A stretch of 64,000 bases of DNA, taken from positions 62,001 to 126,000 of the forward strand of contig JACKLO010000007.1 in NCBI GenBank assembly GCA_024235915.1, given 5' to 3'. The notes below the pieces were generated by a model. The model had not been told where the DNA came from. It saw only the letters and a program-made list of their open reading frames with translations, and did not search any database. The stretch comes from Burkholderiaceae bacterium. GTDB taxonomy: Bacteria; Pseudomonadota; Gammaproteobacteria; Burkholderiales; Burkholderiaceae_C. The translations under genes were made by a program, and so were the position numbers. Shown in pieces: positions 51,434 to 61,659 of the stretch (positions are counted from its first letter, which is position 1; each line of letters begins with the position of its first letter).

Positions 51434-51845
51434 GGCGCACGCCCACCAGTTCCACCTCGAAGTGCAGCGTGGCGTCGGGCGGGATCACCTTGCCGGCACC
51501 GCGGCTGCCGTAGGCGATGGCTGGCGGGCAGACCAGCTTGGCCTTGCCGCCGGGCTTCATGCGCTGCACACCCTCGGTCCAGCAGGGGATCACGCGGTTG
51601 AGCGGGAACTCCGCCGGCTGGCCACGGCTGTAGGAACTGTCGAATTCCTTGCCGTCCGGGAAGGTGCCGCGGTAGTGCACGATCACCGTGTCGGTGGCCT
51701 TGGGCGATTCCCCCTGACCGTCGCGTGTGGACTGGTAGACCAGACCGCTGGCCGTGGTCACGGGCTCGGCCGCATTGGCGGCGGCACCGATGAGGGCGAA
51801 CGAGAGGGCCATGCCCAGGGTGGGGAAGGAGCGAAGCATCGTCAT
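51423..51845 (-). CDS. FKBP-type peptidyl-prolyl cis-trans isomerase, periplasmic
   Basis: The 140-residue protein has a signal peptide (LGMALSFALIGAAANA) and an FKBP domain: VIVHYRGTFPDGKEFDSSYSRGQPAEFPLNRVIPCWTEGVQRM, GGKAKLVCPPAIAYGSRGAG and IPPDATLHFEVELV. It lacks the helical N-terminal dimerisation domain of FkpA or Mip, so it is a minimal domain. It catalyses proline isomerisation in the periplasm. Confidence 0.95.
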   Translation of the reverse strand: MTMLRSFPTLGMALSFALIGAAANAAEPVTTASGLVYQSTRDGQGESPKATDTVIVHYRGTFPDGKEFDSSYSRGQPAEFPLNRVIPCWTEGVQRMKPGGKAKLVCPPAIAYGSRGAGKVIPPDATLHFEVELVGVRLSR

Positions 51846-51913
51846 GGCCGGATCATCGCATCACGCCGGCAACGTCGGCGCCGGCGCTGACTGAATCGGA
51901 GCACGGACCGCGC

Positions 51914-52414
51914 TCATCGCGCGGCGGCGAACCGCTGGTCGAACCACTCCGCCAGCAGGCGGCTCTCGTAGGGCAGGGCGGTCCCCTGGTCCAGACCGCT
52001 GCGGCGCACCAGGTAGGCCAGGTCGCGCAATTCTTCGCTGCCGCGGGCCACCACCTGGCCGTCCTGCAGCAGTTCAAAGCGCAGCGCCAGGCGGGGCGCG
52101 TCGGGCAACAGGCCCATCACGCGCACGCCATGCGGCCCGAAGGCATCGATCTCGCCGGCCAGGTCGATGTCGGTGAAGGTCACGTGCAGGCGGTGGCCGT
52201 CGGGCAGGCGGCTGGCCAGCTGCTCGATCTGGGCGGTCAGGCGGGCCTGGGTGCGGTCGCGCTCCACGCTGCCGAAGCCGGCGTCGGTGAAGCGTTCTGG
52301 CTGGACGAATCGCACCTCGGCCACGCCACTGGCCTGCGCGGGTGCAGCCAGCAGGGCGGCGGCACAGACGGTGACGGCGAACCCCGAGGAAAGAGACAGG
52401 CGGGCGATGGGCAT
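51914..52414 (-). CDS. DUF3016 family exported protein
   Basis: The 166-residue protein has a signal peptide (FAVTVCAAALLAAPAQA) and the DUF3016 pattern VRFVQPERFTDAG, a central LHVTFTDIDLAGEIDAFGP and a C-terminal DQGTALPYESRLLAEWF. The family is periplasmic and of unknown function. The ATG at 52414 is chosen for its ribosome-binding site (GGAGG) and for the signal peptide at the N-terminus; the frame is open a little further upstream. Confidence 0.85.
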   Translation of the reverse strand: MPIARLSLSSGFAVTVCAAALLAAPAQASGVAEVRFVQPERFTDAGFGSVERDRTQARLTAQIEQLASRLPDGHRLHVTFTDIDLAGEIDAFGPHGVRVMGLLPDAPRLALRFELLQDGQVVARGSEELRDLAYLVRRSGLDQGTALPYESRLLAEWFDQRFAAAR

Positions 52415-52516
52415 GGCGGACCTCCGGCGACACGGTGTCGCGCAGACCACCATGGTGGCCCAGCCTTGGCTGGCCGGCCAGCGCCTTTGCAGAAGTTTGC
52501 GCAGGCGCAGGCCTGC

Positions 52517-54298
52517 TTACTTCCCGCCCCAGCCGTCCTTCAGGCCGGCGACGCGGTTGAACACCGGGGTGTCGGGCCGGTGATCCTTGCGGTCGCTGAC
52601 GAAGTAGCCATGGCGTTCGAACTGCACGTGCCGCTCGGCCGGCCAGGCGGCCAGTGACGGCTCCAGCCAGCCGCGCGTGATGCGCAGGCTGTCTGGGTTG
52701 AGCGCGTCGCGGAAATCACGGTCACCAGCGTCGGGCTGCGGTTCACGGAACAGGCGGTCGTACAGACGCAGTTCGGTGGGTACGGCATCGTGCACGCCGA
52801 CCCAGGTGATGTTGCCCTTGACCTTGACCGCGTCGGCGCCGGGCGTGCCGCTCTTGGTGTCGGGCACCACGGTGGCCAGCACGCGGGTGATGCGGCCGTC
52901 CGCGTCCTTCTCGCAGCCGGTGCACTCCACCACCATGCCGTACTTCAGGCGCACCTTGTTGCCCGGGAACAGGCGGAAGAAGCCCTTGGGTGGCACCTCG
53001 GCGAAGTCGTCGCGCTCGATCCAGACCTCGGGGCCCAGGCTGAACTGGCGATGGCCCCACTCCGGGTGCTGCGGGTGCGCCGGCGCCTGACAGGGCTCGC
53101 GGTGGTCGGCGCCGAAAAGGTCGGCCCAGTTCGTTAGCACCAGCGGCACCGGGTCGAGCACGGCCATGGCACGCGGCGCCTGGCCCTCGAGGTCGTCGCG
53201 CAGGCATTGCTCCAGCACCGCATAGTCCAGCCAGATGTTGGTCTTGCTGGCCCCGGTGTCGTCGGCCATCTTGCGCACCGCTGCCGCGGTGTAGCCGCGC
53301 CGGCGCAGGCCGGCCAGCGTGGGCATGCGCGGGTCGTCCCAGCCGCCGACGATCTTCTCGTCCACCAGCGCCTTGAGCTTGCGCTTGCTGGTGATCACGT
53401 AGGTCAGGTTCAGGCGGCCGAACTCCACCTGCTTGGGCAGCGGCCGCGCCAGCAGGCCGGCGTCGGCCAGCTGGCCCAGCAGCCAGTCGTAGAAGGGCCG
53501 CTGGTCCTCGAATTCCAGCGTGCAGAAACTGTGGGTGATGCCTTCCAGCGCGTCCTCGATTGGGTGCGCGTAGGTGTACATCGGGTAGATGCACCAGCGG
53601 TCGCCGGTGTTGTGGTGGTGGGCGCGCTTGATGCGGTAGAGGGCCGGGTCGCGCAGGTTGATGTTGGGCGACGCCATGTCGATCTTCGCGCGCAGCACCA
53701 TCGCGCCGTCGGCGTGCTGGCCGTCGCGCATCTCGCGGAAGCGCACCAGGTTCTCCGCTGGCGTGCGCGTGCGGAACGGGCTGTCGGTGCCGGGGGTGGT
53801 GAAGTCGCCGCGGTTGGCACGCATCTGCTCCGGCGTCTGCTCGTCCACGTAGGCCAGGCCGCGTTCGATCAGCGTCTCCGCGGCGCGGTACATGAAGTCG
53901 AAGTAGTTGCTGGCGTAATAGAGGTGGGAAGTGCCCCCCGTGTCCCAGTCGAAGCCCAGCCAGCGCACCATCTCGACGATGGCGTCGACGTACTCCTGCT
54001 CTTCCTTCTCCGGGTTGGTGTCGTCGAAGCGCAGGTGGCAGATGCCGCCGAAATCGCGCGCCAGGCCGAAGTTCAGACAGATGCTCTTGGCATGGCCCAC
54101 GTGCAGGTAGCCGTTGGGCTCGGGCGGAAAGCGCGTGCGGATCCTCGCCGGGTCGGGTGCGCCGGCGGCGTGGTGGGCGGCATCGCCCGGGCTGCCGCCG
54201 AAGTGCCGGCCATCGAAGCTGCCGGCGGCCAGGTCCTGCTCGATGACGGTGCGCAGGAAGTTGGCGGCGACAGGGGTGGGTTTGGCGGCGGCAGACAT
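52517..54298 (-). CDS. glnS: GlnS, glutaminyl-tRNA synthetase
   Basis: The 593-residue class Ia enzyme charges tRNA-Gln. The HIGH-type motif is PPEPNGYLHVGHAKS, the KMSKS-type loop is VITSKRKLKALV, and GDRWCIYPMYTYAHPIEDALEGITHSFCTLEF marks the Gln/Glu pocket. It is longer than the 554-residue E. coli enzyme, mainly through an extra segment rich in acidic and Pro residues near GADHREPCQAPAHPQHP. The start follows a TAGAAT hexamer by six bases with no ribosome-binding site. A GlnRS implies direct Gln-tRNA charging. Confidence 0.98.
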   Translation of the reverse strand: MSAAAKPTPVAANFLRTVIEQDLAAGSFDGRHFGGSPGDAAHHAAGAPDPARIRTRFPPEPNGYLHVGHAKSICLNFGLARDFGGICHLRFDDTNPEKEEQEYVDAIVEMVRWLGFDWDTGGTSHLYYASNYFDFMYRAAETLIERGLAYVDEQTPEQMRANRGDFTTPGTDSPFRTRTPAENLVRFREMRDGQHADGAMVLRAKIDMASPNINLRDPALYRIKRAHHHNTGDRWCIYPMYTYAHPIEDALEGITHSFCTLEFEDQRPFYDWLLGQLADAGLLARPLPKQVEFGRLNLTYVITSKRKLKALVDEKIVGGWDDPRMPTLAGLRRRGYTAAAVRKMADDTGASKTNIWLDYAVLEQCLRDDLEGQAPRAMAVLDPVPLVLTNWADLFGADHREPCQAPAHPQHPEWGHRQFSLGPEVWIERDDFAEVPPKGFFRLFPGNKVRLKYGMVVECTGCEKDADGRITRVLATVVPDTKSGTPGADAVKVKGNITWVGVHDAVPTELRLYDRLFREPQPDAGDRDFRDALNPDSLRITRGWLEPSLAAWPAERHVQFERHGYFVSDRKDHRPDTPVFNRVAGLKDGWGGK

Positions 54299-54304
54299 GG
54301 CGGA

Positions 54305-54310
54305 ATTCTA
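54305..54310 (-). promoter_or_regulatory. -10 hexamer TAGAAT six bases before glnS
   Basis: Minus strand: TAGAAT-TCCGCC-ATG. Five of six bases match TATAAT. It is the best hexamer match of the set, and glnS is an essential gene, so this site is a good test of the leaderless model. Confidence 0.6.
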
Positions 54311-54338
54311 TCGACGGGCCTTGCCCCATCGGGCCGGC

Positions 54339-54779
54339 TCAGGTCATCAGGCCCAGCTGCCGCCACAGCATGGTGCCCAGGAATCGCCCGGGCAGCAGCG
54401 TGAGGACGCCGGCGATGAGGCAGCCGCCCTGGTAAAGGCCGCGCATGGCCTTGCGGTGGGCATCGATGCGGCCGCTGCGGGCGTAGACGACGGCGCGCGG
54501 CAACTGCCAGGCCACCATGAGCACGAACAGGTGGATGGGCGTGAACCCGTAGAGATTCGGCAGGTGGTAGTCGCGGATGAAGGCGCCGCTGACGGCCACG
54601 CCGGTCATCAGGGCCACCCAGGTCCAGCCCAGGCTGCGGTGCAGGGTGGTGCCCTTGCGGCCCCAGAGCACCCAGGCGCCCAGCAGCAGGGCCCCGAGTG
54701 CCATCATCAGGTGGGCGAAGACCACGGGGTGGCGGTCGAGCAGGAGGGCGAAGCGGTTCAGGATCTGCATGACCGCCAT
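54339..54779 (-). CDS. DUF2306-like small integral membrane protein
   Basis: The 146-residue protein has four predicted membrane helices, starting with VVFAHLMMALGALLLGAWVLW and including WTWVALMTGVAVSGAFI. KGTTLHRSLGWTWVALM and a HRKAMRGLYQGG segment, with conserved His and Arg, match the DUF2306 family of quinol- or haem-binding-like membrane proteins as I recall it. Function unknown. The second in-frame ATG (MQILNR, three codons later) could also be the start. Confidence 0.75.
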   Translation of the reverse strand: MAVMQILNRFALLLDRHPVVFAHLMMALGALLLGAWVLWGRKGTTLHRSLGWTWVALMTGVAVSGAFIRDYHLPNLYGFTPIHLFVLMVAWQLPRAVVYARSGRIDAHRKAMRGLYQGGCLIAGVLTLLPGRFLGTMLWRQLGLMT

Positions 54780-54871
54780 CGTGGCCGGCCGGTTGGCGGC
54801 CGTCAGCCAGGCTGGGACGGATCGACGACCGTGGCGACGAAGTGTCGCCGGCGCTTCGCCAGTGGAAGCCG

Positions 54872-55708
54872 CTACATGCCCTTGAACAGGTGCGCGTAAA
54901 GGCGCGACGCGGTCAGCGTCTCCGGCCGGCCAGCCAGCGTCAGCGTGACCTTGCCCGATTCCTCCCGACGCGCACTGCGCACACAGCGCGCCTGCACCAC
55001 GGTGCCGCGGTGCACCTGCCAGAAACGCTGCGGGTCCAGCTGGGGCAGCAGGTCTTTCAGTGGGGTGCGGATCAGGTGTTCGCGCTCGGCGGTGATCACG
55101 CGCACGTACTTGTCCGCGGCCTCGAAGTAGATCACCTCGTCCACCGGCACCAGATGCACCGTGGCACCCACCTGCGCCTGCACCACGTCCAGGCGTTGAG
55201 GCGTTGCCGCAGCGCCTCCCGTTCCGCCGGAGGTGCCTGGCGCGCCTGGCGCACTGGCCAGCAGGCCCCGCAGTTGATCCAGGCTGCGCGCGAGTTCGCT
55301 GGCGGGCGATGCCATCTCACGTTCGGCCAAGCGCGCCTGCAGGCGCGCGACGCAGGCCGCCAGCCGTTCGCTGTCCACCGGCTTGAGCAGGTAGTCGGCG
55401 GCCTGCGCCTCGAAGGCCTGCAGCGCGTACTGGTCGTAGGCCGTGACGAAGACGATGAGCGGGAACGGCACACCGTCTGGCCAGTCCTCCACCAGGGCCT
55501 GGGCGGCTTCCAGGCCGCTCATGCCAGGCATGCGGATGTCGAGGAAGCACACGGCGGGCCGCAGCGCCAGCGCCTGCGTCAGCGCACTGACGCCGTCGCC
55601 TGCCATCGCGGCCACCTGCAGTTCGGGCCACTGCGCTGCGAGCTCCGCCTTCAGCGCAGCGGCCAACAGGGGTTCGTCCTCGGCGATCAGGGCAGTGGGT
55701 GGGGTCAT
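54872..55708 (-). CDS. LytTR-type response regulator (AlgR/LytR-like)
   Basis: The 278-residue protein has a receiver domain with Asp57 (VCFLDIRMPG), Lys in DYLLKPVDSERL, a Gly/Ala/Ser-rich linker and a LytTR DNA-binding domain (VDEVIYFEAADKYVRVITAE, FWQVHRGTVVQARCV, LTASRLYAHLFKG). It overlaps the upstream sensor gene in ATGA. AlgR-type regulators control exopolysaccharide and pili; here no target is evident. Confidence 0.94.
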   Translation of the reverse strand: MTPPTALIAEDEPLLAAALKAELAAQWPELQVAAMAGDGVSALTQALALRPAVCFLDIRMPGMSGLEAAQALVEDWPDGVPFPLIVFVTAYDQYALQAFEAQAADYLLKPVDSERLAACVARLQARLAEREMASPASELARSLDQLRGLLASAPGAPGTSGGTGGAAATPQRLDVVQAQVGATVHLVPVDEVIYFEAADKYVRVITAEREHLIRTPLKDLLPQLDPQRFWQVHRGTVVQARCVRSARREESGKVTLTLAGRPETLTASRLYAHLFKGM

Positions 55709-56787
55709 TGGGGTTCGTCGTCCAGGGGAAGGTGGATGCAGGCACGGGTGCCGCGGCCACCAGGCCCGGTCTCGAGCGTGAACTGGGCCCGCGTGCCGTA
55801 ACGCGCCGCCAGGCGTTCGCGCACCTGCGCCAGGCCGAAGCCGGTGCCAGGCAAGGTGGCGGGCAGGCCGGACGACAGGCCCAGGCCGTCGTCGTCCACG
55901 CACAGGCGCAGCCGGTGGTCCTCACGCGATGCGGAGACGCTCAGCGTGCCGCCGTCGACATGGCTTTCCAGGCCGTGCTTGATGGCGTTTTCCACCAGCG
56001 GCTGCAACAGGAGCGGTGGCACCTGCAGCGCGGCCAGTGCCGGCGGCAGGTCCAGGCACACCTGCAGTCGGGCGCCCATGCGCACCTGCATCAGCGCCAG
56101 GTAGTCGTCCAGGCGCGCGAATTCGTCGCCCAGCGCATGTTCGCTGGCGCGACTGGCGGCGAGCGTGCTGCGCAGAAAGGCGATGAGGCGGTCCAGCATG
56201 GCCTGCGCCCGCGCCGTGTCCAGACCGATCAGCACGCGCAGATTGGCCAGCGTGTTGAACAGCATGTGCGGCTCGAGCTGGCTTTGCAGCAGGCGCAACT
56301 GTGCCTCGGCGGCTTCGCGCTGGGCGGCCTCCGCGCGCAGGGCCTCGGCGGCGGCGATGTCCTGCGCCCGCGACACCAGCACCGACACCACGATGGCCAG
56401 CAGCGTCACCGCCAGCGTGATCTGGGTGGCCCGGGAATTCCAGCGCCACAGCGGAATGGACTGGCCGCCGGTGAGCGCGTCGCCGATCCACATGCCGAGC
56501 AAGGGGCCGAGCGCGGCGCCGGCGACGATCAGCAGCAGCAGGCTGGGCCAGCCCATGCGCGGCGCATCGGCGGTGCCGCGCCGGTGCGCCACGCGCTGCA
56601 GCAAGGCCCGCCCGCCATCGGTCACGGCCCAGCACGACAGTCCGATGGCGAAGGAGTACACCAGCTTGATGCCGAAGTGCCCATCCAGCACGGCCAGGAA
56701 GGCCGCGATCACGGTGCACAGCACCACCAGTGACAGCAGACCGCGGGTCAGGCGCCGCCTGGGGGCCGACAGCGCAGTGGGGGTCAC
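55705..56787 (-). CDS. LytS/AlgZ-type sensor histidine kinase
   Basis: The 360-residue protein has about four membrane helices in the first 140 residues, a His-kinase domain with His174 (QSQLEPHMLFNTLANLR) and a HATPase domain with PLVENAIKHGLE and GTGFGLAQVRERLA. It would phosphorylate the LytTR regulator. The start is a GTG at 56787, six bases from a tandem repeat, and no ribosome-binding site is evident because the repeat fills the space. The ligand is unknown. Confidence 0.9.
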   Translation of the reverse strand: MTPTALSAPRRRLTRGLLSLVVLCTVIAAFLAVLDGHFGIKLVYSFAIGLSCWAVTDGGRALLQRVAHRRGTADAPRMGWPSLLLLIVAGAALGPLLGMWIGDALTGGQSIPLWRWNSRATQITLAVTLLAIVVSVLVSRAQDIAAAEALRAEAAQREAAEAQLRLLQSQLEPHMLFNTLANLRVLIGLDTARAQAMLDRLIAFLRSTLAASRASEHALGDEFARLDDYLALMQVRMGARLQVCLDLPPALAALQVPPLLLQPLVENAIKHGLESHVDGGTLSVSASREDHRLRLCVDDDGLGLSSGLPATLPGTGFGLAQVRERLAARYGTRAQFTLETGPGGRGTRACIHLPLDDEPQ

Positions 56788-56792
56788 GTCAG

Positions 56793-56868
56793 TACCGCCC
56801 GGCCGCCCGAAGGGACTGACGCGCCCCTTGGGGGCAGCGAACGCAGTGAGCCTGGGGCCTCATGACCG
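56793..56868. repeat. 76-bp palindromic repeat, unit 1 of a tandem pair (upstream of the sensor kinase)
   Basis: Contains GCCCGGCCGCCCGAAGG, GCGCCCCTTGGGGG, CAGCGAACG and CAGTGAGC. The unit has the same length and the same order of blocks as the tolQ-tolR pair, with changes in the variable stretches. Confidence 0.88.
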
Positions 56869-56940
56869 TACCGCCCGGCCGCCCGAAGGGGCTGACGCGC
56901 CCCTTGGGGGCAGCGAACGCAGTGAGCTTGGGCTTCATTT
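56869..56940. repeat. 76-bp palindromic repeat, unit 2 of a tandem pair (upstream of the sensor kinase)
   Basis: Repeats the previous unit at exactly 76 bases, with a few differences (for example GGGGCTGACG for GGGACTGACG), and ends GTGAGCTTGGGCTTCAT. The last few bases are divergent. Confidence 0.85.
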
Positions 56941-57139
56941 CAGGCCCCGCCAATCGTGATGGCCGCGGACATGGGCTGCCATGGCGAAAATGCTTGGAAA
57001 GCGGGCATGTCATCCATTGTGCGTGGCTGGTTCCGCACCAGGGTCACGCGGGCGACCGGATGTTTCCTGGCGTCGCCAAGCGTCGGCCGGGTGGCGCCAG
57101 ATGCGGCGTCGGTCGCGCGGGCCGACCCGACTTTGGCGG
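56941..57139. other. Gap between the repeat pair and the DUF1499 gene; no confident gene
   Basis: A 67-codon minus-strand frame (56940-57143) starts with a GTG overlapping the DUF1499 stop, but its residues show no family pattern and the GTGA overlap arises easily by chance. I see no promoter or terminator here. Confidence 0.5.
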
Positions 57140-57631
57140 TCACGGCGCGGCCGCCAGCGCCGCTCGGATGGCTTCCACGCGTGCCCGGTTGACCCCGAAG
57201 TCGCGCCGCCCCACGCGCGACGCCGAACGCACCTGCACCACCTGGGCCTGTGGGTCGACCCAGAACTCGGTGTCGTCCACGAACCCCAGCCAGCGGGAGG
57301 TGAAGCGGGCGTAGAGGTAGTCGTCGCGCAGCGTGACCACCGCCCCGCCGGGCATGGCCTGCACGATGCGTTGCAGCCGGGCCAGCGTGGCAGGCCCGTC
57401 GCCGCGCAGGGGCAGGGGGGCCACCTCGGCGAGTTCACGATGCGCCGAACCGGGCCACAGCGCAAACTGGCTGCTCACGCTGTTGGGGGTGCGGGATGGC
57501 GCCTTCAGCCTGCCATCGACGACACCCAGGTCCTCGGGCATCTGGCCCGCCAGCAGGCCGGCCTGTCCCGCCGCGAGCACCAGCGCCGGCAAGGCCGCGG
57601 CCACGGTGAGGGCGATGCTGCTCCAGCGCAT
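57140..57631 (-). CDS. DUF1499 family protein
   Basis: The 163-residue protein has an N-terminal hydrophobic helix (ALTVAAALPALVLAAGQAGL) and the DUF1499 pattern: RTPNSVSSQF, a central YARFTSRWLGFVDDTEFWVD and the C-terminal VRSASRVGRRDFGVNRARVEAIR. The family is uncharacterised; members are secreted or membrane-anchored. AAGGA upstream supports the ATG at 57631. It is divergent from the M14 peptidase. Confidence 0.85.
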   Translation of the reverse strand: MRWSSIALTVAAALPALVLAAGQAGLLAGQMPEDLGVVDGRLKAPSRTPNSVSSQFALWPGSAHRELAEVAPLPLRGDGPATLARLQRIVQAMPGGAVVTLRDDYLYARFTSRWLGFVDDTEFWVDPQAQVVQVRSASRVGRRDFGVNRARVEAIRAALAAAP

Positions 57632-57688
57632 GGGTCGGAATCCTTCAGACGAGTCCACCCCATTCTCACCTGCTGGCAAGATGGTGGC

Positions 57689-59248
57689 ATGTGCCGTCTG
57701 CCCGCCTTCGCCCGTGGTGCCTTGCTCCTGGTCTGCACGGCCCTGGGTGGCGCCGCTGCCGGGGCCGCACCCGAGGCTGCGCCGCTGCCGTACGCCCCTG
57801 CCGTGGCCGCGCGCTTTGCAGAGCCGGTGGAGACCTACGCCACACCAGGGTTGCAGGCCGGGCGCGACCGCTGGACCGACAACGCGGAGATGGCCGCCGC
57901 CCTGCGCACGCTGGCCGGTGCCGGCGCGGCGGAGTTGCTCAACCTGGGCCGCACCGACGCCGGCGCGGAACTGCTGGTGCTGCGCTTCAGCCGCGGGCCG
58001 GGTCGCCCGGTGGCCCTGCTGGTGGGGCAGCAACACGGCAACGAACCGGCCGGGGGCGAGGCCTTGCTGGCGCTGGCGATGCAGCTGGCCAACCCGCAGC
58101 ACCCGGTGTCGGCCGTGTTGGACCGTCTGGACGTGCTGCTGCTCCCGCGCGCCAATCCCGATGGCGTGGCGCTCGACCGACGCCGCAACGCCACAGGGGC
58201 CGACATCAATCGCGACCACCTCCTGCTGCGCACGCAGGAGGCGGGGGTGATCGCCGATCTGGTGACACGCTGGCAGCCGGTGCTGTTCGTCGACGTGCAC
58301 GAGCACATCGCGCTGGGCCGCTACGTGGCCAGTTTCGGCGGCATCAAGGGCCAGGACCTGCTGGTCCAGTACGCGACCACGCCCAACCTGCCGCCGGCGA
58401 TGACGGCGCTGGTGGAACAGGGCTTTCGACTGCCGTTGCTGAGCGCGCTGGATGCCGCCGGGATCACGCACGAGTGGTACTACACCAACCCGCGCGATCC
58501 GCAGGCGCGCCTGCTGACCATGGGCGGTGCGCAGCCTGGTCTGGCGCGCAACGCCGGCGGTCTGAAGCAGATGGTCAGCGTGCTGCTGGAGTCGCGCGGA
58601 TTCGACCTCGGCCGCCTGCACGCGCGCCGCCGGGTGCACAGCCATGTGGTCGCCTTGCACAGCCTGCTGCGCAGCGCCGCGGCCCTGGCGCAGAACCTGC
58701 CGCAGCGGCTGTCGGACATCGGCGTCGTCGTGGCGCGGCAGGCCTGCCATGGGACGCTGGTGCTGGACGCCGCGCCCACCCGCCGCCGCCGCGCGCTGCA
58801 GATGATCGACCCGGACTCCGGTGCCGACCTGCCCGTGACCGTGGACTGGGACGACATGCTGCAGCTGCAGCCGGTGCAGACACGCGCCAGGCCCTGTGGC
58901 TACTGGCTGGCGCCCGACGCCACCGAGGCCGTGGCACGCCTGCACCGCTGGGGGGTGCAGGTGCGGACGCTGCCGGCGGAGCGCAGTCTGCAGGTGGAGC
59001 GTTATGTCGAGACCGGGCGGTTCGAAGGCCGGCCCGGTGAGGACGGTGGCCTTGCACGGCGCATCACCGCGACGCTCGCGGCGGACACCTGGCGCGCGCC
59101 CGCGGGCAGCTTCTACGTGCCCATGGACCAGCCGCTGGCCAATCTGGTGGCCGCGGCACTGGAGCCGGACACGGCGCACGCCTGGTTTGCCCACGGTCTG
59201 CTGCCGCGGCTGGACGCGGTGATGCGCGTCACCACCCCCGCGCCTTGA
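57689..59248 (+). CDS. M14 family zinc carboxypeptidase, exported
   Basis: The 519-residue protein has a signal peptide (GALLLVCTALGGAAAGAA) and an M14 peptidase domain. Zinc ligands are His and Glu in GQQHGNEPAGGEALL and His in LFVDVHEHIALGR; the segment ANPDGVALDRRRNATGADINRD has the substrate-binding Arg. The remaining 250 residues form a C-terminal region with no clear domain (VERYVETGRFEGRPGE). The family removes C-terminal residues from peptides or, in some cases, from peptidoglycan. It lacks the usual late catalytic Glu in an obvious motif, so activity should be checked. Confidence 0.88.
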   Translation: MCRLPAFARGALLLVCTALGGAAAGAAPEAAPLPYAPAVAARFAEPVETYATPGLQAGRDRWTDNAEMAAALRTLAGAGAAELLNLGRTDAGAELLVLRFSRGPGRPVALLVGQQHGNEPAGGEALLALAMQLANPQHPVSAVLDRLDVLLLPRANPDGVALDRRRNATGADINRDHLLLRTQEAGVIADLVTRWQPVLFVDVHEHIALGRYVASFGGIKGQDLLVQYATTPNLPPAMTALVEQGFRLPLLSALDAAGITHEWYYTNPRDPQARLLTMGGAQPGLARNAGGLKQMVSVLLESRGFDLGRLHARRRVHSHVVALHSLLRSAAALAQNLPQRLSDIGVVVARQACHGTLVLDAAPTRRRRALQMIDPDSGADLPVTVDWDDMLQLQPVQTRARPCGYWLAPDATEAVARLHRWGVQVRTLPAERSLQVERYVETGRFEGRPGEDGGLARRITATLAADTWRAPAGSFYVPMDQPLANLVAAALEPDTAHAWFAHGLLPRLDAVMRVTTPAP

Positions 59249-59273
59249 GCGCCGGGCGCGCCGTGGCGCGTGA

Positions 59274-59960
59274 TCAACCCGGCTGCTGACGGCGACGCGC
59301 CCAGCCGATGGCCGCCAGCCCGACGGCCAGCAAGGCGGCCGGGCCGGGTTCCGGCACGGCGCTGACGCTCACCATCACGTTGTCCAGGCCAAAGGCCTCG
59401 TCGGCGCCACCCTGGGTGTTCGGGAACTGGAACGCGAAACCGGCGCTGCTGGCGGTGTGGGCCAGCGTCACCGTCACCTGGCGGGCGCTGTCCACCCAGC
59501 CGCCGTAGCCGTAGTTCGCGTTGTTGGGCACCAGCTCGATGCCAGGGCCGGTGGACTGGCCGCCCGGCCCGCCATAGTTGCCGAACAGGGTGCTGATCAC
59601 CAGCGTGTTGTCGACCGCCAGCTCGAAGGTGTCGCCGTACGGGAATCCGCCCGGGTTGGCGTCCACGCTGTCCCAGATCGCCAGGTCGAAGGTGATCGTG
59701 AGGGCGGTGTGCGCCGGCAGGTCCAACAGCGTCAGCACGCTGGCCTGGTTGCCGCCGTTGTAGAGGTGCTGCGCGCCAAAGCCCGGCAGTACCCCAGCGC
59801 CTTGCACGGCACCGGCGCCGCTCCAGGCGGCGCCCGCGTTGCCGGATTCGAAGTTCTGCAGGTAGACGCCGGTGTCGGCCGCCGCAGGTGCGGCGACGGT
59901 GGTGGTGGCCAGCACGGCCATAGCCGACATCAGCGGGGACAGCGCGATCCTGGAGGTCAT
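59274..59960 (-). CDS. PEP-CTERM sorted extracellular protein
   Basis: The 228-residue protein has a signal peptide (LMSAMAVLATTTVAAPAAA), a beta-sandwich-like body of strands (LYNGGNQASVLTLLDLPAH, DLAIWDSVDANPGG) and the tail AVPEPGPAALLAVGLAAIGWA followed by RRRQQ. The body resembles the adhesion/carbohydrate-binding-like domains often found in this group. The ATG at 59960 was chosen because the signal peptide follows and AAGG precedes it. An inverted repeat lies immediately upstream. Confidence 0.9.
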   Translation of the reverse strand: MTSRIALSPLMSAMAVLATTTVAAPAAADTGVYLQNFESGNAGAAWSGAGAVQGAGVLPGFGAQHLYNGGNQASVLTLLDLPAHTALTITFDLAIWDSVDANPGGFPYGDTFELAVDNTLVISTLFGNYGGPGGQSTGPGIELVPNNANYGYGGWVDSARQVTVTLAHTASSAGFAFQFPNTQGGADEAFGLDNVMVSVSAVPEPGPAALLAVGLAAIGWARRRQQPG

Positions 59961-59975
59961 CTTGTGGTCCTTGTG

Positions 59976-59999
59976 GGCACCACCGGATTGGTGGGTGCC
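59976..59999. promoter_or_regulatory. Inverted repeat in the leader of the PEP-CTERM gene
   Basis: GGCACCACC is followed by 5 bases and GGTGGGTGCC, forming a nearly perfect hairpin 16 bases before the start codon. On the minus strand TGGCAC here looks like a -24 element, but the matching -12 (TTGC) is missing, so I do not call a sigma-54 promoter. Confidence 0.4.
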
Positions 60000-60098
60000 A
60001 ACAAGGATCGTGGCGAGGCGGCCGGCGGCTGTCCAGGCCCGCGAACACGGGGGTGCCGCGGGTGCGGGCACCTGCCCGTCACCCGCGTCTTGTCGCGA

Positions 60099-61622
<1,524 letters not shown>

Positions 61623-61659
61623 CGGGCAGGCTCCGTCGACTCGGACGACGCCCGCCAGT

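Noticed and set aside
56940..57143. 67-codon gene downstream of DUF1499, coupled by a GTGA overlap
   Set aside because: The overlap arises readily when the last codon ends in G; there is no family resemblance, and the frame ends at the repeat.
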